Source: Bacillota bacterium (lineage in GTDB: Bacteria > Bacillota > Limnochordia > DTU080). Taken from it: a stretch of 58,058 nt of DNA. Where the stretch lies: the NCBI GenBank assembly GCA_012838035.1, contig DUQB01000167.1:1-58058 (forward strand). Reading direction: 5' to 3'. Position numbers and translations under genes: made by a program. Below the pieces are notes generated by a model. It worked only from the letters and a program-made list of their open reading frames with translations. It searched no databases and was not told the DNA's origin. Shown here piece after piece: positions 47,315 through 57,147 of this stretch (position 1 is its first letter; each line of letters opens with the position of its first letter).

Positions 47315-48289
47315 TTGACTCAATCAACCAATAACGCCTCCCCCGTCGGTCTCACTTTAGCCATGAAACCTCAAGAGTCTTTTGCCGAGACGGTTGGACG
47401 CTATCTTTCCATGGATAGCAGGGTGGTAGAAATACCGTATCGCCTGCCATTTGCAGGAACGTCCTGCAGGCTGTCCGATCTCAGCGGTCGAGCGCTGCGC
47501 CAAATTAAAGCCCAAACGGCTAGGTTTGACCGCCTGAGCTTCCATGCGCCTCTCGGCAACACACTGCTTACTAATCCGGAAATTCAGCGCGCCATCCTAA
47601 CCTCATTACGACAAGCCGTACAAGAAGCGGCATTAATAGGCGCTCAAGCCATCGCGCTGCATATAGAGCCTATGTATCCCAATTTGGCATTCAGTGAACA
47701 CATCCTGTACAAAAGCGCCGAAATCCTGCGCGACTTAGCGGAGTACGCCGCTTGTTACGGTGTGCAGCTCGGTTTAGAGACGGAATATCCCTACACCTTG
47801 ACTGATTTCTTAGGCTTGATCGATGCGGTAGACCACACCCATTTCGGCGCTACCGTGGATGTAGGTCATCTCTATGATCGACGAGTACCTCACCACACCT
47901 ATATAGATAGAGATCTACTCCGCTCCGCAGCCGGACCGGCTGCCTACAACTCTCTGTTACAAGAGCTTACCGCTGCGCTGTTGCAACGCGACAAGCTCTT
48001 CCATGTCCATATTCATCAACAAAGGGTGGAAGCCCTGGGTGACGACTGGACCTATAGCCCATCCGATCACTTTACTTTAGACAAAGGATTTATCGCAATT
48101 CCTCGTTTCCTCCAACAGTTGCGACACGGCGGCTATGGCGGCATCATCATCTGCGAGGTTGTTCGAGGCAACAACTATCCCCAAGAACCCGTCATCACTG
48201 ATGCAGAGAAACTGGCCTCGTTGCGTTTAGCGCAAAAATGGTGGAACGAAGCCAAACCGGAACCCACGGAATGCACCTCGCTTTGCTGA
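47315..48289 (+). CDS. Sugar phosphate isomerase/epimerase, TIM-barrel family
   Basis: A 324-residue TIM barrel of the same superfamily but longer and diverged from the other two. Metal-ligand strands are FDRLSFHAPLG, AIALHIEPMYP, VQLGLETEYPYT, FGATVDVGHLYD and FHVHIHQQRVEA, with a final IIICEVVRGN. The two histidines in HVHIHQ and Glu in LETEY are consistent with a metal site. TTG at 47315 follows AGGAGGTG; the upstream GTG at 47306 overlaps it. It ends 9 nt from the convergent URO-D-like gene. The substrate is unknown. Confidence 0.85.
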   Translation: MTQSTNNASPVGLTLAMKPQESFAETVGRYLSMDSRVVEIPYRLPFAGTSCRLSDLSGRALRQIKAQTARFDRLSFHAPLGNTLLTNPEIQRAILTSLRQAVQEAALIGAQAIALHIEPMYPNLAFSEHILYKSAEILRDLAEYAACYGVQLGLETEYPYTLTDFLGLIDAVDHTHFGATVDVGHLYDRRVPHHTYIDRDLLRSAAGPAAYNSLLQELTAALLQRDKLFHVHIHQQRVEALGDDWTYSPSDHFTLDKGFIAIPRFLQQLRHGGYGGIIICEVVRGNNYPQEPVITDAEKLASLRLAQKWWNEAKPEPTECTSLC

Positions 48290-48298
48290 CGGTAAAAG

Positions 48299-49351
48299 CT
48301 ATAACGGTTCGCGACAAGCATCGAAAAACGCCAGGACGTTTTCGATGGGTACTTCCGGTTCTAGCCTGTGAGTAGGCGCAATGACATATCCACCATCGTA
48401 ACCCAAAGTGTCCTTGCGCTGTCTAACAACCCGGCGGACTTCATCCGGACCGCCCCAAGGCATAGTGCTCTGCGTGCCAATGGCTCCATCTATGATCAGC
48501 CGATCGCCATAGCGGTTTTTAATCATCACGGGATCAAGACACTCCGGCTGGACCGGATTGAGTATGGTGACTCCGATCTCAATTAATTCGGGGATAATGG
48601 CCTCAATATTGCCGTCGGAATGATACCAGATTTGGATATCCGGTTTGACGGCGCGAGCAGCGGCAAAAACCCTCTGCCAGCGACTTTTCATATAGTAGCG
48701 CCAAGTGTCGGGATGGAACATCAGGCTATTTTGGTTCGCCACGTCATCACCAGTGCGCAGGTAATCGACGCCGGCCTTTGCGGCAGCCACAGCTCGCACC
48801 ATATTGGCCGCCATAAGCCGATCCAAAATGGACTCAGCCCACGCGGGCCGCTCCACTAAGTCCATCAAGAATTCCTCATACCCTCTAATGCTCCAGGCTG
48901 TCTCATACATGTGCCCAATCCAAGAAACCGCGACCTTGCCGTGAGCATGAATTTGTTGCACCTGCTCCGCCATGCCGGCGTCCGACCAGTCGGAAGCCGT
49001 ATCAATGGGGTATGAAGCAATTTCAGCGTAGCTCGCGGCATTGCGCAGCGGAGAGACAATCCTGGTGAAGTGGTAGAAACTGCCGGGCACACGTGCTACG
49101 CCGAACTCATCGATCTCCGTGCCGTGCGGTAAGTCTTCGGGGTAGTAGCGCTCCAAATCAAACTCAATGGGTTTTCCCGGGCTCATCTTCACTTCTTGCC
49201 GCCATTGAAAGCCGAAGTAGGCTGTTAAATCGGTCACTCCCGTGTGTTTCCGCAAACGTTGCTCCAGATCCGGGGTGAAATCGGCATGATACAGGAGCCT
49301 TGGCGGACGCTGTCGGGCCAGCATGGCATGGAATGTTTCCAGATGAGTCAT
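48299..49351 (-). CDS. Uroporphyrinogen decarboxylase-like protein (URO-D superfamily)
   Basis: A 350-residue TIM barrel of the URO-D/methyltransferase superfamily. Visible segments are DYLRTGDDVANQNSLMFHPD, followed by WRYYMKSRWQRVFAAARA, and IWYHSDGNIEAIIPELIEIG with VTILNPVQPE, which match the cobalamin methyltransferase-like branch rather than heme-pathway HemE. The start is ATG 49351 with AGGAGGTG upstream. Proteins of this branch are frequent in sugar-degrading Firmicutes and Bacteroidota, beside isomerases and dehydrogenases, but their reaction is not known. True HemE is unlikely because the usual N-terminal R-x-P-V-W motif is absent. Confidence 0.85.
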   Translation of the reverse strand: MTHLETFHAMLARQRPPRLLYHADFTPDLEQRLRKHTGVTDLTAYFGFQWRQEVKMSPGKPIEFDLERYYPEDLPHGTEIDEFGVARVPGSFYHFTRIVSPLRNAASYAEIASYPIDTASDWSDAGMAEQVQQIHAHGKVAVSWIGHMYETAWSIRGYEEFLMDLVERPAWAESILDRLMAANMVRAVAAAKAGVDYLRTGDDVANQNSLMFHPDTWRYYMKSRWQRVFAAARAVKPDIQIWYHSDGNIEAIIPELIEIGVTILNPVQPECLDPVMIKNRYGDRLIIDGAIGTQSTMPWGGPDEVRRVVRQRKDTLGYDGGYVIAPTHRLEPEVPIENVLAFFDACREPL

Positions 49352-49407
49352 TGCTCAGACACCTCCTTGTACCAATTCGCCTAGTGAACAGGCACCCCAA
49401 CAGAGCG

Positions 49408-49848
49408 CTACCCTTTAGCATGTAAGTGACCTTGATCTGATGCTCCGCCCAGATGCAGACACCCCGGAATCAACTCCATCAACTCGATACGATTGCCATC
49501 CGGATCGGTGATCCAACACTGCAATGCGCCGGCCTTACCGCGACGCGGTTCACTTGCCTCTACCAGTCCGCGTGCCGCTAGTTCACGCAGCGTACTCTGC
49601 AGATGATCCACATGTATACACAAGTGCTGCAAACCTAGACGCGGCGCCTCAGCCTGCTCTCCCTCAGGTTCTTCGAATAATTCGATGAAGTTGTCTTCAT
49701 TGATTCTCAAGTAGATGATGTACGGCGTGCCGTCTTCTCTTGTTAACCGAAAAGCTTCCTGAAAACCGAGCACGCCTGTGTACCAAGCCAGACTACGCTC
49801 ATAATCGCGGACTCGATAAGCTACATGACCTAATCCTCGAATACCCAT
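49408..49848 (-). CDS. VOC family protein (glyoxalase/bleomycin-resistance fold)
   Basis: A 146-residue vicinal-oxygen-chelate protein with two beta-alpha-beta-beta-beta modules. Metal ligands are predicted at H8 (LGHVAYRV), E56 (NFIELFEE), H75 (LQHLCIHV) and E122 (NRIELMEL), the arrangement of glyoxalase I-like enzymes. The C-terminal 20 residues are extra and histidine rich. ATG 49848 follows GGGGAGG. A TTGACA at 49930-49935 lies upstream. It may act on a lactaldehyde- or sugar-derived compound together with the URO-D-like protein 56 nt downstream on the same strand. Confidence 0.9.
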   Translation of the reverse strand: MGIRGLGHVAYRVRDYERSLAWYTGVLGFQEAFRLTREDGTPYIIYLRINEDNFIELFEEPEGEQAEAPRLGLQHLCIHVDHLQSTLRELAARGLVEASEPRRGKAGALQCWITDPDGNRIELMELIPGCLHLGGASDQGHLHAKG

Positions 49849-49907
49849 ACGACATCCTCCCCACGTTTGCAGCCATATGGAATATACATGGATTCAGGCG
49901 CTCATAC

Positions 49908-49935
49908 CTAGTACAAGCTCCAAGTATCCTGTCAA
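49908..49935 (-). promoter_or_regulatory. Possible promoter of the VOC gene
   Basis: On the minus strand TTGACA (49930-49935), 16 nt, TACTAG (49908-49913). The -35 is perfect, the -10 weak. It would start the VOC and URO-D-like genes. Confidence 0.4.
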
Positions 49936-49944
49936 CCATAATGC

Positions 49945-52128
49945 TTAGTGAGCCGCAGGGTTCCATAGTTCCATACGACTCAACTGTATATGATGCGCGA
50001 GATCATCATCCGCTTGTATGAGAATGCGGAAGTAAACCGCCCCGGGATGTTCCGAAGTAATCGCACCGGTAAGCCGCACACCTTGCCATTTATCCCCATC
50101 GCCGACCGCGATGGCGCATTCACCCATCACCTGCTGGGAGTAAGCGAGGTCCGACCATGTTGTCATGTCCGCCGACACAGCTAATTTCACTGCACCGGAA
50201 AGGAGCTCGGGCCTTAATGTAAACAGATCTATAACATACCTCTCAGCGCCGTGGAGTTCCCATATAAGAAAATCGTCGCGGTCCCCAACCAGGCGGTGAC
50301 TATCGCCGCAGAAACGTTTAGGCTCATCTGCAATTGAGCGCCAACCGGCGCTTTCAGACACCGTTAAGCGCGGATTAAGGGAGCCAAACCAACTGGACAT
50401 AGTAACTGGAAAGAGTTCATCAACCTGTTTATCCCAGTTGTATACTCTCACATCCTGGTTGAGTTCATAGACCGCTCCTGCCAAAGTGGTCACTGTTACA
50501 GTAAGGGCGTAGTATCCGTCGGCGACGTTCAGAGTATCCAGCGGCGCTTCTCGGGGCAGTGCGCTGGAAGCATGCCACACCACTCGGGGCAGCTCGGTGT
50601 TCTTAGGCGTCAGAATGGCTTCGCAACCTGCCAGCAACTCTTCAGGGCCGGCGGCAGCCACATGCAAGGTGACTCTTCCACGTAAAAGAAGTGTTTGCTC
50701 CTTCAACGGTAAAGCCGTACTCCCCAGCCTGACCGTGATATCAGGCAAAGGCGCTACTGTCAGCCGGATATCCGCCTCGTGCATAGTATCGCCGCTCTGA
50801 TTCACAGTCTTCACATGCGCTATACCAGGCAATGAAGTTGGTTCAGTCACTACAAACCCGACATTTTCACCAACCGATGCCGCAACGGTATTGGTACTGA
50901 GTAAGCTCACCTCAACCTCCGGAGCTTTAGTGACGCCGAAGGGTAGCTGCAGCTGATAACGCTGCCTATTAAGAGCCAGCAACACTTCTTGCTCAAGTAT
51001 CTTAACACGAGCAAAAAAGGGACTGGGGGTAACCGATACTGCATGTACGGATCCCGGCACGATTTCTTCCAGTGCAGCGGTGTCTTCAAATACGGCGACA
51101 CTTCCCTCAGCAGTGTGTAGGATCACGTCATATCCCGGTGCCACCTGCAGGGAAGCGATTTTCGTCACATCGATTCCCCGTCGTTCCAGCGCGACTTGAT
51201 CGTAATCGCCGACAGGCAATGTGGCGGAGTACCCTGTGTAGTATAGCCCGGTAAACAGCTCGTTCCCCGCATACAAGACGGCTGCGCCGGGAGACAAACC
51301 GTAAATGACCTCGAGAGCCTTATCGGCGAAGCGTTCACCAAGCACCCGCTGGCTCATGGTGTTGAAATGAGGATCATCCATGTTCGGTGTGCCGTCTGCC
51401 CTTAGTAAAGGAACCAAACCGGCAGAGCTGACCCAATACGTATTTTCAATCACTTCCGCAGCTTTATGGATCTGTGGGTTTGTGTACGCTCATTTCCCAT
51501 TCCACGTCCCCACCTCGCCGGCAATAACGAAAGCATCAGGAGCGTTCAGATCTCGCCGTAGATCCTCTACCAAAGCCTGCAGGCGGTTCGCATAATGAGG
51601 AGACAGACCGGCGGTGTTATCGCTTTCACCTTGATGCCAGAGAATACCGACCAGACGGGCGTTTGGCGCAGCCTCCAGCGCCAGGCGCACCTGTTCCACG
51701 GCTTTCTCATAAAGGTCATAATCGTTTTCACCGGTATAGCCTTTTTGCCACCATTCGATGAGAGTTGCTCCCCTGGCATTGGCTACGATGCCGATTTTCC
51801 GGCCTGTCATCTCGGCTAGTTTTCTAGCAAAAGTATATCCCGGCCCAAGCCGCGGCTGACTCGTACTGGGAATCGCTGTAGAATAACGTTGCACGACGCC
51901 GCACAGCGGCTCCCAACTCTTGCCGTTAAACAACAGGGCTCCGGATACGAGTTCCTGATCCAACTGCGTAATGGGCGCCAATCCTACCATGTTCGATTGT
52001 CCGATGAGTAGGAAAATATCCTCTGGAAGTTCATCCGTAACCGCATCAGCAACGGCGCACCTGGAAAACGCCATCAGGAACACAGGCACGAGCACCGCCA
52101 ATGCCCAAATACGGCGAAAATTAGACAT
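49945..52128 (-). pseudogene. Sialate O-acetylesterase (SASA family) interrupted by an in-frame TGA
   Basis: A reading frame of 728 codons begins at ATG 52128 (GGGGGA upstream) with a secretion signal (residues 1-27, ending AVA). The SASA domain holds the catalytic Ser45 in LLIGQSNMVG and the conserved ILWHQGESDN. Codon 213 (51490-51492) is TGA; after it the same frame continues as AYTNPQIHKAAEVIENTYWV and reaches the Asp-x-x-His motif MDDPHFNTMSQRVLGERFA with D251/H254. Further on come beta-rich modules, probably Ig-like and a C-terminal sugar-binding domain. Catalytic Ser and Asp/His are thus separated by the stop. A TGA from one substitution (CGA, AGA, GGA or TGG) is simplest; a base error is also possible. 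Confidence 0.75.
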
Positions 52129-52252
52129 CTCATTATCCCCCAGAATCACCAGGAATTTTTAACCTGCCTGTTCACCTGACCAATGGAATACCAGGCCGCA
52201 GCAAGCTGCTCCGTCTGCTGCGGTCTGGTATTTTTGCGAGCCGTTCGTCACC

Positions 52253-54757
52253 TTACATGGAAGCATGGCGCAGACCAGAGATGCCTAGAAGGAGGATGTC
52301 TGCATCGGTCTTGTCATTTCCACTACAAAGGATGTAAGCGATCTCACGTTCCGGATGGGGGTTGACCCACTCGAAGCCCAAAGCCGTTACGTCACGCCCG
52401 TCTTCCGTTTTGGCCTGCAATAAGGGATCACCCATATAAGTAGCAATGTATCCTTGATGGCGATAGTATTGATGCGCCAGCGGCTCGCCGTAACGCCGAG
52501 TGTAAACCATGATGTTTCCTGCGTATTCAACGGGGATTTCCACCTGTGATCCGTCCGCATACCGCACGATATAACGGCCGACCTCTACCAACTTTGTCCA
52601 TGCGACACGGTGGGTATTGGCAGTAGTCGCGTGGAGGAAAACCAACTTTTCGAATGTGTCCGCCACTTCCACCTCAATAGGCGCGGCCGATAGTCGTTGC
52701 GCATTGGCAAAGTCAAAGCGGCGATTGTGTAGCGTCGGGGCGGATTGTTTGAGCGCCTCGGCCACGGCAATAGGTAGTCTTGGGGTAGCGGTTGCGGGCA
52801 GCTCAATCGCTGTTGAGTGCTCCACGCAGCTGATAGGTTTGGCGATACCCCGCAACTCATTACGCAAGCGCGGCTGCCGCTCGGCTATCCATGCAGTATA
52901 TATCGGGCGACAATACGAGGTGTAGCTCTCTGACCAGAGCATTTCCGCCGTATACATCAGGTCGAAGATCTTGCCCTTTTTCGCCAAGGTATATTCATCG
53001 ATGCGACACCAGGTGGACACCTCGCCGCCGATCATACCTTCCTTGGCTATGCGCTGCTCAAAACGCGGATAGTGACTGGAGTAAAGGTTACCCATAATCA
53101 CCTTATAACCATGTGGCAGGATGTGATCTTCCATGTCGAGGTCGAAGTGGAAGTACCAGATGAAATCGAGCATGACGATATCTCGCGGCAACTTGGTGAT
53201 GGCCGGAGGCGTCTTATACCTTTCAGTCGGCTGCAACATGTCGCACCAGATCATCATCTTTAAGCCCTTCTTGGCGAGATACTCGTACATGCGCGTGACA
53301 TGCAGGGCATACAGTTCCGCATGGTCTTTGTCTTTACAACGCGGACACAAACCTATCTGGTACACTTCATCATGCCCCATATGGACGTAACGTTCAGGGC
53401 GCACTACATCTACTATCTCGTCGATTAAATCGTAGATGATCTCATAGCTCTTTTCGTGCAAAGGACAGTAAGAGTGATGATAATAGGTGCTGGGAGGTTG
53501 ATCGGCGCTGCGGGTATCGAGTTTGTCGTCTTTATCCGGAATCTCCGCCACTTCGGCGATCTCTGGGTGAGCATAAGTAATGTACTGGACATGTCCGAAA
53601 GACTGTACCTCAGGGATAACCTCAAAGCCGAAGCTCTTACAATACTCAATAAACTCCCGCACTTCATCTTTCTCCAGCACGCCGCCCCCTGCTACCATGT
53701 CGCCGTGCGGAAACGGCGGCTGCCGGCCTGCCGCAGCAGCTTGATTCGCCTGTTCCCAGCCTGCGCTTATCTCCGGATGCTTGTCGAAGCGCATACCACC
53801 GGCAAATTCAACAAACAAGGTGTTGTAGCGCATAGGAACCAGTACATACCGAATAAGGCGTTGCGCGAACGCTAACTCCTCTCGTGGCGGCAAGCCGAAA
53901 TGAAAACCGCGCACAGTCGACCGCGGGCCGTCATTGACTTCACAATATGGCAGAGCGTTGTCTTGGGCCAGCTGAATCAGACTCTCAACTGCGTACAGCA
54001 GACCGAGCCTGCCTGATGCTCGTAACGCCACACCATCAGCATTGATGCGTATATGGTAGTGATCGGCGGCAAGCTGATCGTCAAGCTCAATGGAGATAGC
54101 TCCAATTCTAGTTGACGCTACAGTTAAATGCATCCCGAAGTACTCAGAAAAGCGTTCTTGCACGTAGTTCAGCGCAAATTCGGTATCCGATCCCGGCTCG
54201 GCTGCGACGCCTCTTAGCTCCGTTAGCGGTATCCTGCCTTCATCGTACCGTATACCGGCAGGAGTGGGGTAGATGGCCGGAGCGACCGTATCTGTTCCCA
54301 GAATATCCAAGTGCGTGATTACGATCTCCTTCAAATCAGCCTGTAGCCTCACCACAATCTCTTCGGTCACTACGCCGACGGAAATGGTGCACTCGCCTTT
54401 GATGAGTTCTCCGGTTTGTGCATCAAAACGGCCTACGCAAGCCGACTTTCCGTCACCGACGGCGAAAACCTCAACGGCTTTCACTGCGGAACCCGTAGCC
54501 AAACTCAGATAAACCGCCCCGATAAAAACTGGGTCATCGAACTGGAACCGGACATCCACTCCCGTATCCATCAGCGAGTTCCACTTCCAACCGCAGCCTG
54601 TGTGCGAATAAAGGCTACCGCTGCCCAATGGAATATCAGTGGATGCGCCGTCGGCATTAATCTCCGGCGGAAATGGCACGAGCGTACCACGACGATAAAA
54701 TCCATACCTGCCTTTGATACCTGGAAGCATATTCAGTCTACCTATTTTCATGCGCAT
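52253..54757 (-). CDS. Glycoside hydrolase family 20-like beta-hexosaminidase
   Basis: An 834-residue protein. Residues 20-150 form a beta-rich domain, 170-260 the typical zincin-like GH20 domain 2, and about 265-640 the catalytic TIM barrel with RSTVRGFHFG, EVIPEVQSFGHVQYI and the acid/base pair D463-E464 in VHMGHDEVY. Beyond 640 lie accessory domains. No secretion signal follows from the chosen start, so the enzyme may act in the cytoplasm on imported fragments. The frame is open to 54973, but nothing like a ribosome site precedes the early ATG; I chose ATG 54757, though 54751 is possible. Substrates are probably N-acetylhexosaminides. Confidence 0.87.
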   Translation of the reverse strand: MRMKIGRLNMLPGIKGRYGFYRRGTLVPFPPEINADGASTDIPLGSGSLYSHTGCGWKWNSLMDTGVDVRFQFDDPVFIGAVYLSLATGSAVKAVEVFAVGDGKSACVGRFDAQTGELIKGECTISVGVVTEEIVVRLQADLKEIVITHLDILGTDTVAPAIYPTPAGIRYDEGRIPLTELRGVAAEPGSDTEFALNYVQERFSEYFGMHLTVASTRIGAISIELDDQLAADHYHIRINADGVALRASGRLGLLYAVESLIQLAQDNALPYCEVNDGPRSTVRGFHFGLPPREELAFAQRLIRYVLVPMRYNTLFVEFAGGMRFDKHPEISAGWEQANQAAAAGRQPPFPHGDMVAGGGVLEKDEVREFIEYCKSFGFEVIPEVQSFGHVQYITYAHPEIAEVAEIPDKDDKLDTRSADQPPSTYYHHSYCPLHEKSYEIIYDLIDEIVDVVRPERYVHMGHDEVYQIGLCPRCKDKDHAELYALHVTRMYEYLAKKGLKMMIWCDMLQPTERYKTPPAITKLPRDIVMLDFIWYFHFDLDMEDHILPHGYKVIMGNLYSSHYPRFEQRIAKEGMIGGEVSTWCRIDEYTLAKKGKIFDLMYTAEMLWSESYTSYCRPIYTAWIAERQPRLRNELRGIAKPISCVEHSTAIELPATATPRLPIAVAEALKQSAPTLHNRRFDFANAQRLSAAPIEVEVADTFEKLVFLHATTANTHRVAWTKLVEVGRYIVRYADGSQVEIPVEYAGNIMVYTRRYGEPLAHQYYRHQGYIATYMGDPLLQAKTEDGRDVTALGFEWVNPHPEREIAYILCSGNDKTDADILLLGISGLRHASM

Positions 54758-55067
54758 AGCGGTCGATTTGGCCTTTGTGCAAACCGACCTCTCCTTTCCC
54801 GCGATAGTCAGAGAGTAGTATCGTAGTAGGCTTTTGCCATAGAACCAATAATCCCTTTCTGCCGGAGGTTTTATTAACAACAGGCACCGTATTATGTTAA
54901 TGAGCAAGTGCAGGAATCGGATAGGGGCAAAGGGATTTTCAAAATCAATACAGTCTTGGATTGACGTCAGCAAGTCTGCAAACGGAAAGGCCTGCGGTAA
55001 ACCTTGCCGCAGGCGCCAAATCTGTGCGTCAACCTGTTTTTACGCATCCGTCATGTCGACAACAAGC

Positions 55068-56090
55068 CTATGTGTTCGTCGCTTTGCGCGATCGCAATTG
55101 CCGTCCGATGCCCAACCCCTCCATTACCACACGCTCATAGTTGTCTGCCATCAGGCAGTAGCCGTCCGCATTGGGATGCAGCTTATCGGCAAGGAATTCC
55201 TTATGCTCCGCTCCGAAGATCCGTAAGCCATCCACATAGTATAGGTTGGCATCGCCCATTTCCTGTAGCTTCGACACTGCACTCAGGATCTCTGCACGCA
55301 TTTTGACTGTTGTAAAACCTACCTTGTTCTCGACGATTTCGCGATCAGTGGCATAGATCGGCGATTGCACTACCAAAGGAATATCGGAGTGCTTCTCTCG
55401 GATGATCCGGATCATACCGATAACCGCCGCTTGGCAGGTACGTAGGGACAAGCTGTTTTGCCCGATTACGTTAATACCCAAACACAGCGTGATAAAATCC
55501 GCGGGAAGGTCCCGGATCATCAGCGCCGTCATCGGCTCGATATGACACTGCGCGCCATATCCCAATGAAGTTAAGTGCAATCGCCACCTTCTGGCCACTA
55601 AAGCCGGCCAAGTTTGTGCCGGACTAGCTGAGCCCACCGCATGAGTAATGGAGCTGCCGTAGGCGATCATCCGCGGGCGATCATCCGGCAAAGGAGCATA
55701 CGTCGTCTTAGGCTCAATGGTCAGATGCCTCAGAATAACCGGTACGTTCAATGGCAGGTAAATCTCAACCCGCTTATTTTCCGGCTTTAAGTTGGAAAAA
55801 CACACTTCCTCTTCACCTGGCGCCAACACGCTTGTTTCAACCAGTTCGTCATCGATCACACAGGAAAAAGCGCGTTCAACGTCGTTCGGCACCACCGTCA
55901 GATGAACCTGCCTTGTCGTACTCATCAGACCAACCCGTACGCCGGCAGGCATTTCCGCCTTTTGTACCAGCGGCTTGGCATACAAGGTGATCTTGTCGTA
56001 CGGCAAGCGCCATGGTTTGCAGCCGAATTCGTCTTTCTCCAGCGATACGGCGCCATGTATGTATTGCTCATCAATTGGAATGATCTGCAT
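55068..56090 (-). CDS. SGNH/GDSL hydrolase, carbohydrate esterase type
   Basis: A 340-residue two-domain protein: an N-terminal beta-sandwich (residues 1-130) and a C-terminal SGNH domain. Block I is AYGSSITHA with Ser147, block II GYGAQC with Gly178, block III LGINVIG with Asn207 and block V ADKLHPN with Asp302/His305, so all catalytic positions are present. The layout matches CE2-like or related acetyl-esterases of polysaccharides. ATG 56090 has GGAGAG upstream; the frame continues to 56285 without a ribosome site. No signal peptide is seen. It probably deacetylates sugars taken up for the GH20-like enzyme. Confidence 0.9.
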   Translation of the reverse strand: MQIIPIDEQYIHGAVSLEKDEFGCKPWRLPYDKITLYAKPLVQKAEMPAGVRVGLMSTTRQVHLTVVPNDVERAFSCVIDDELVETSVLAPGEEEVCFSNLKPENKRVEIYLPLNVPVILRHLTIEPKTTYAPLPDDRPRMIAYGSSITHAVGSASPAQTWPALVARRWRLHLTSLGYGAQCHIEPMTALMIRDLPADFITLCLGINVIGQNSLSLRTCQAAVIGMIRIIREKHSDIPLVVQSPIYATDREIVENKVGFTTVKMRAEILSAVSKLQEMGDANLYYVDGLRIFGAEHKEFLADKLHPNADGYCLMADNYERVVMEGLGIGRQLRSRKATNT

Positions 56091-56425
56091 CGTTCTCACT
56101 CTCCGTTTTGTTAACATTCCACTGTGAAAACCTACTCTCAATGGGTCGGCTCGGAAACCGGTAAAGCGTCGTCGGACAACTCGCTCATGCAAACCGCGCC
56201 TGCACGTCCTTGAAGATCTATGGATTCGCAAATGAACCGGCGAGCGTGCAAGCGCTGATTCCGCCGGCTCTACGGAACATATCATTAGGAACAGATGAAA
56301 AGGTCCGACCTGTGAGTACCAGGCCTGGGAGCGGCCGGCATTGGGCCGCTAAGACAAGCAGAGATATTGATCAGCCGGACTCCCCGTGCGAGGTTTGTAG
56401 GGTCGTACAAATAAAACATGCCGGA
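56091..56425. other. Intergenic region with a hairpin
   Basis: About 335 bases with no supported gene. A perfect seven-base hairpin AGCGGCC (56330-56336) with GGCCGCT (56344-56350) lies downstream of the Uma2 stop on the minus strand and may be a weak terminator. Confidence 0.4.
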
Positions 56426-56920
56426 CTATATCTCCGTAAACACGCTGTCCAATTCAATGTTCAACCCTGATAAAACATATGACTGGAGCATATCGCGCTC
56501 CTTGTATTGCGTCATTTTTACAACGCTGCGCTCCTTGAAACCGTAGACGACAGCCGTTTTTTCCTCGGGGTCAATGATCCAGTACTCCTGCACCTCGGAA
56601 AGCATATAGGTGTTCAGTTTGGTCACCATGTCTTTAGAGCGCGTGCGGGGAGACGATATTTCAACTGTCAGCGTAGGTGTGCCCATGTACCTTCCTTCTT
56701 CGTCGATTGTCTCCTTAGCGTCACAAGCGACAATCAGATCCGGCTGCAACAAATCAGGAGCTTTGATTTCGGGCTTGTAAAAATGGACGTCAAACGGAGC
56801 CATAAACACTATACAGGGACTACCCTTAAGGTACTCTCGCAGGATGACATACAGACTACCTAAGATCACCTGGTGTATGGCATTGGGCGAGCTGAGCAGC
56901 ATGATCTCGTCATAGCCCAT
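56426..56920 (-). CDS. Uma2 family restriction-endonuclease-like protein, N-terminus short
   Basis: A 164-residue protein of the Uma2/DUF820 family with a PD-(D/E)XK fold. The second half is normal: VFMAPFDVHFY, LLQPDLIVACD, the TLTVEISSPRTRSKD core with its Glu, and LNTYMLSEVQEYWIIDPE. Members usually start with Y-x-E-Y and a strand ending E-x-I-D-G-E before the MSP motif; here the equivalent of that segment is cut to MGYDEIMLLSSP. ATG 56920 follows GAGGTGATC. An upstream ORF part to 57151 does not look like the missing region. It may be inactive or use a different N-terminus. Confidence 0.8.
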   Translation of the reverse strand: MGYDEIMLLSSPNAIHQVILGSLYVILREYLKGSPCIVFMAPFDVHFYKPEIKAPDLLQPDLIVACDAKETIDEEGRYMGTPTLTVEISSPRTRSKDMVTKLNTYMLSEVQEYWIIDPEEKTAVVYGFKERSVVKMTQYKERDMLQSYVLSGLNIELDSVFTEI

Positions 56921-57147
56921 ACGATCACCTCGTACATTCAGCATACCGTACGATTTGATCAACAATTTTCGTGCTATTTCAAAGCGCCACCGTACGTTTC
57001 GCATCACAAAACGTACGAACAGCTGGTGGTTAATGATCAATACGCGGATTGAACGCATTTCATCACCGCGGTTGAGATGTAAGCATGCACACCTATCATT
57101 AGTTCGTATTGAGAACATACAGGTCCTTCCAGGTTGAGCATCGCACC

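Noticed and set aside
51490-51492. Selenocysteine at the TGA of the acetylesterase
   Set aside because: No SECIS-like hairpin directly downstream and no known selenoprotein of this family; a nonsense mutation is simpler.
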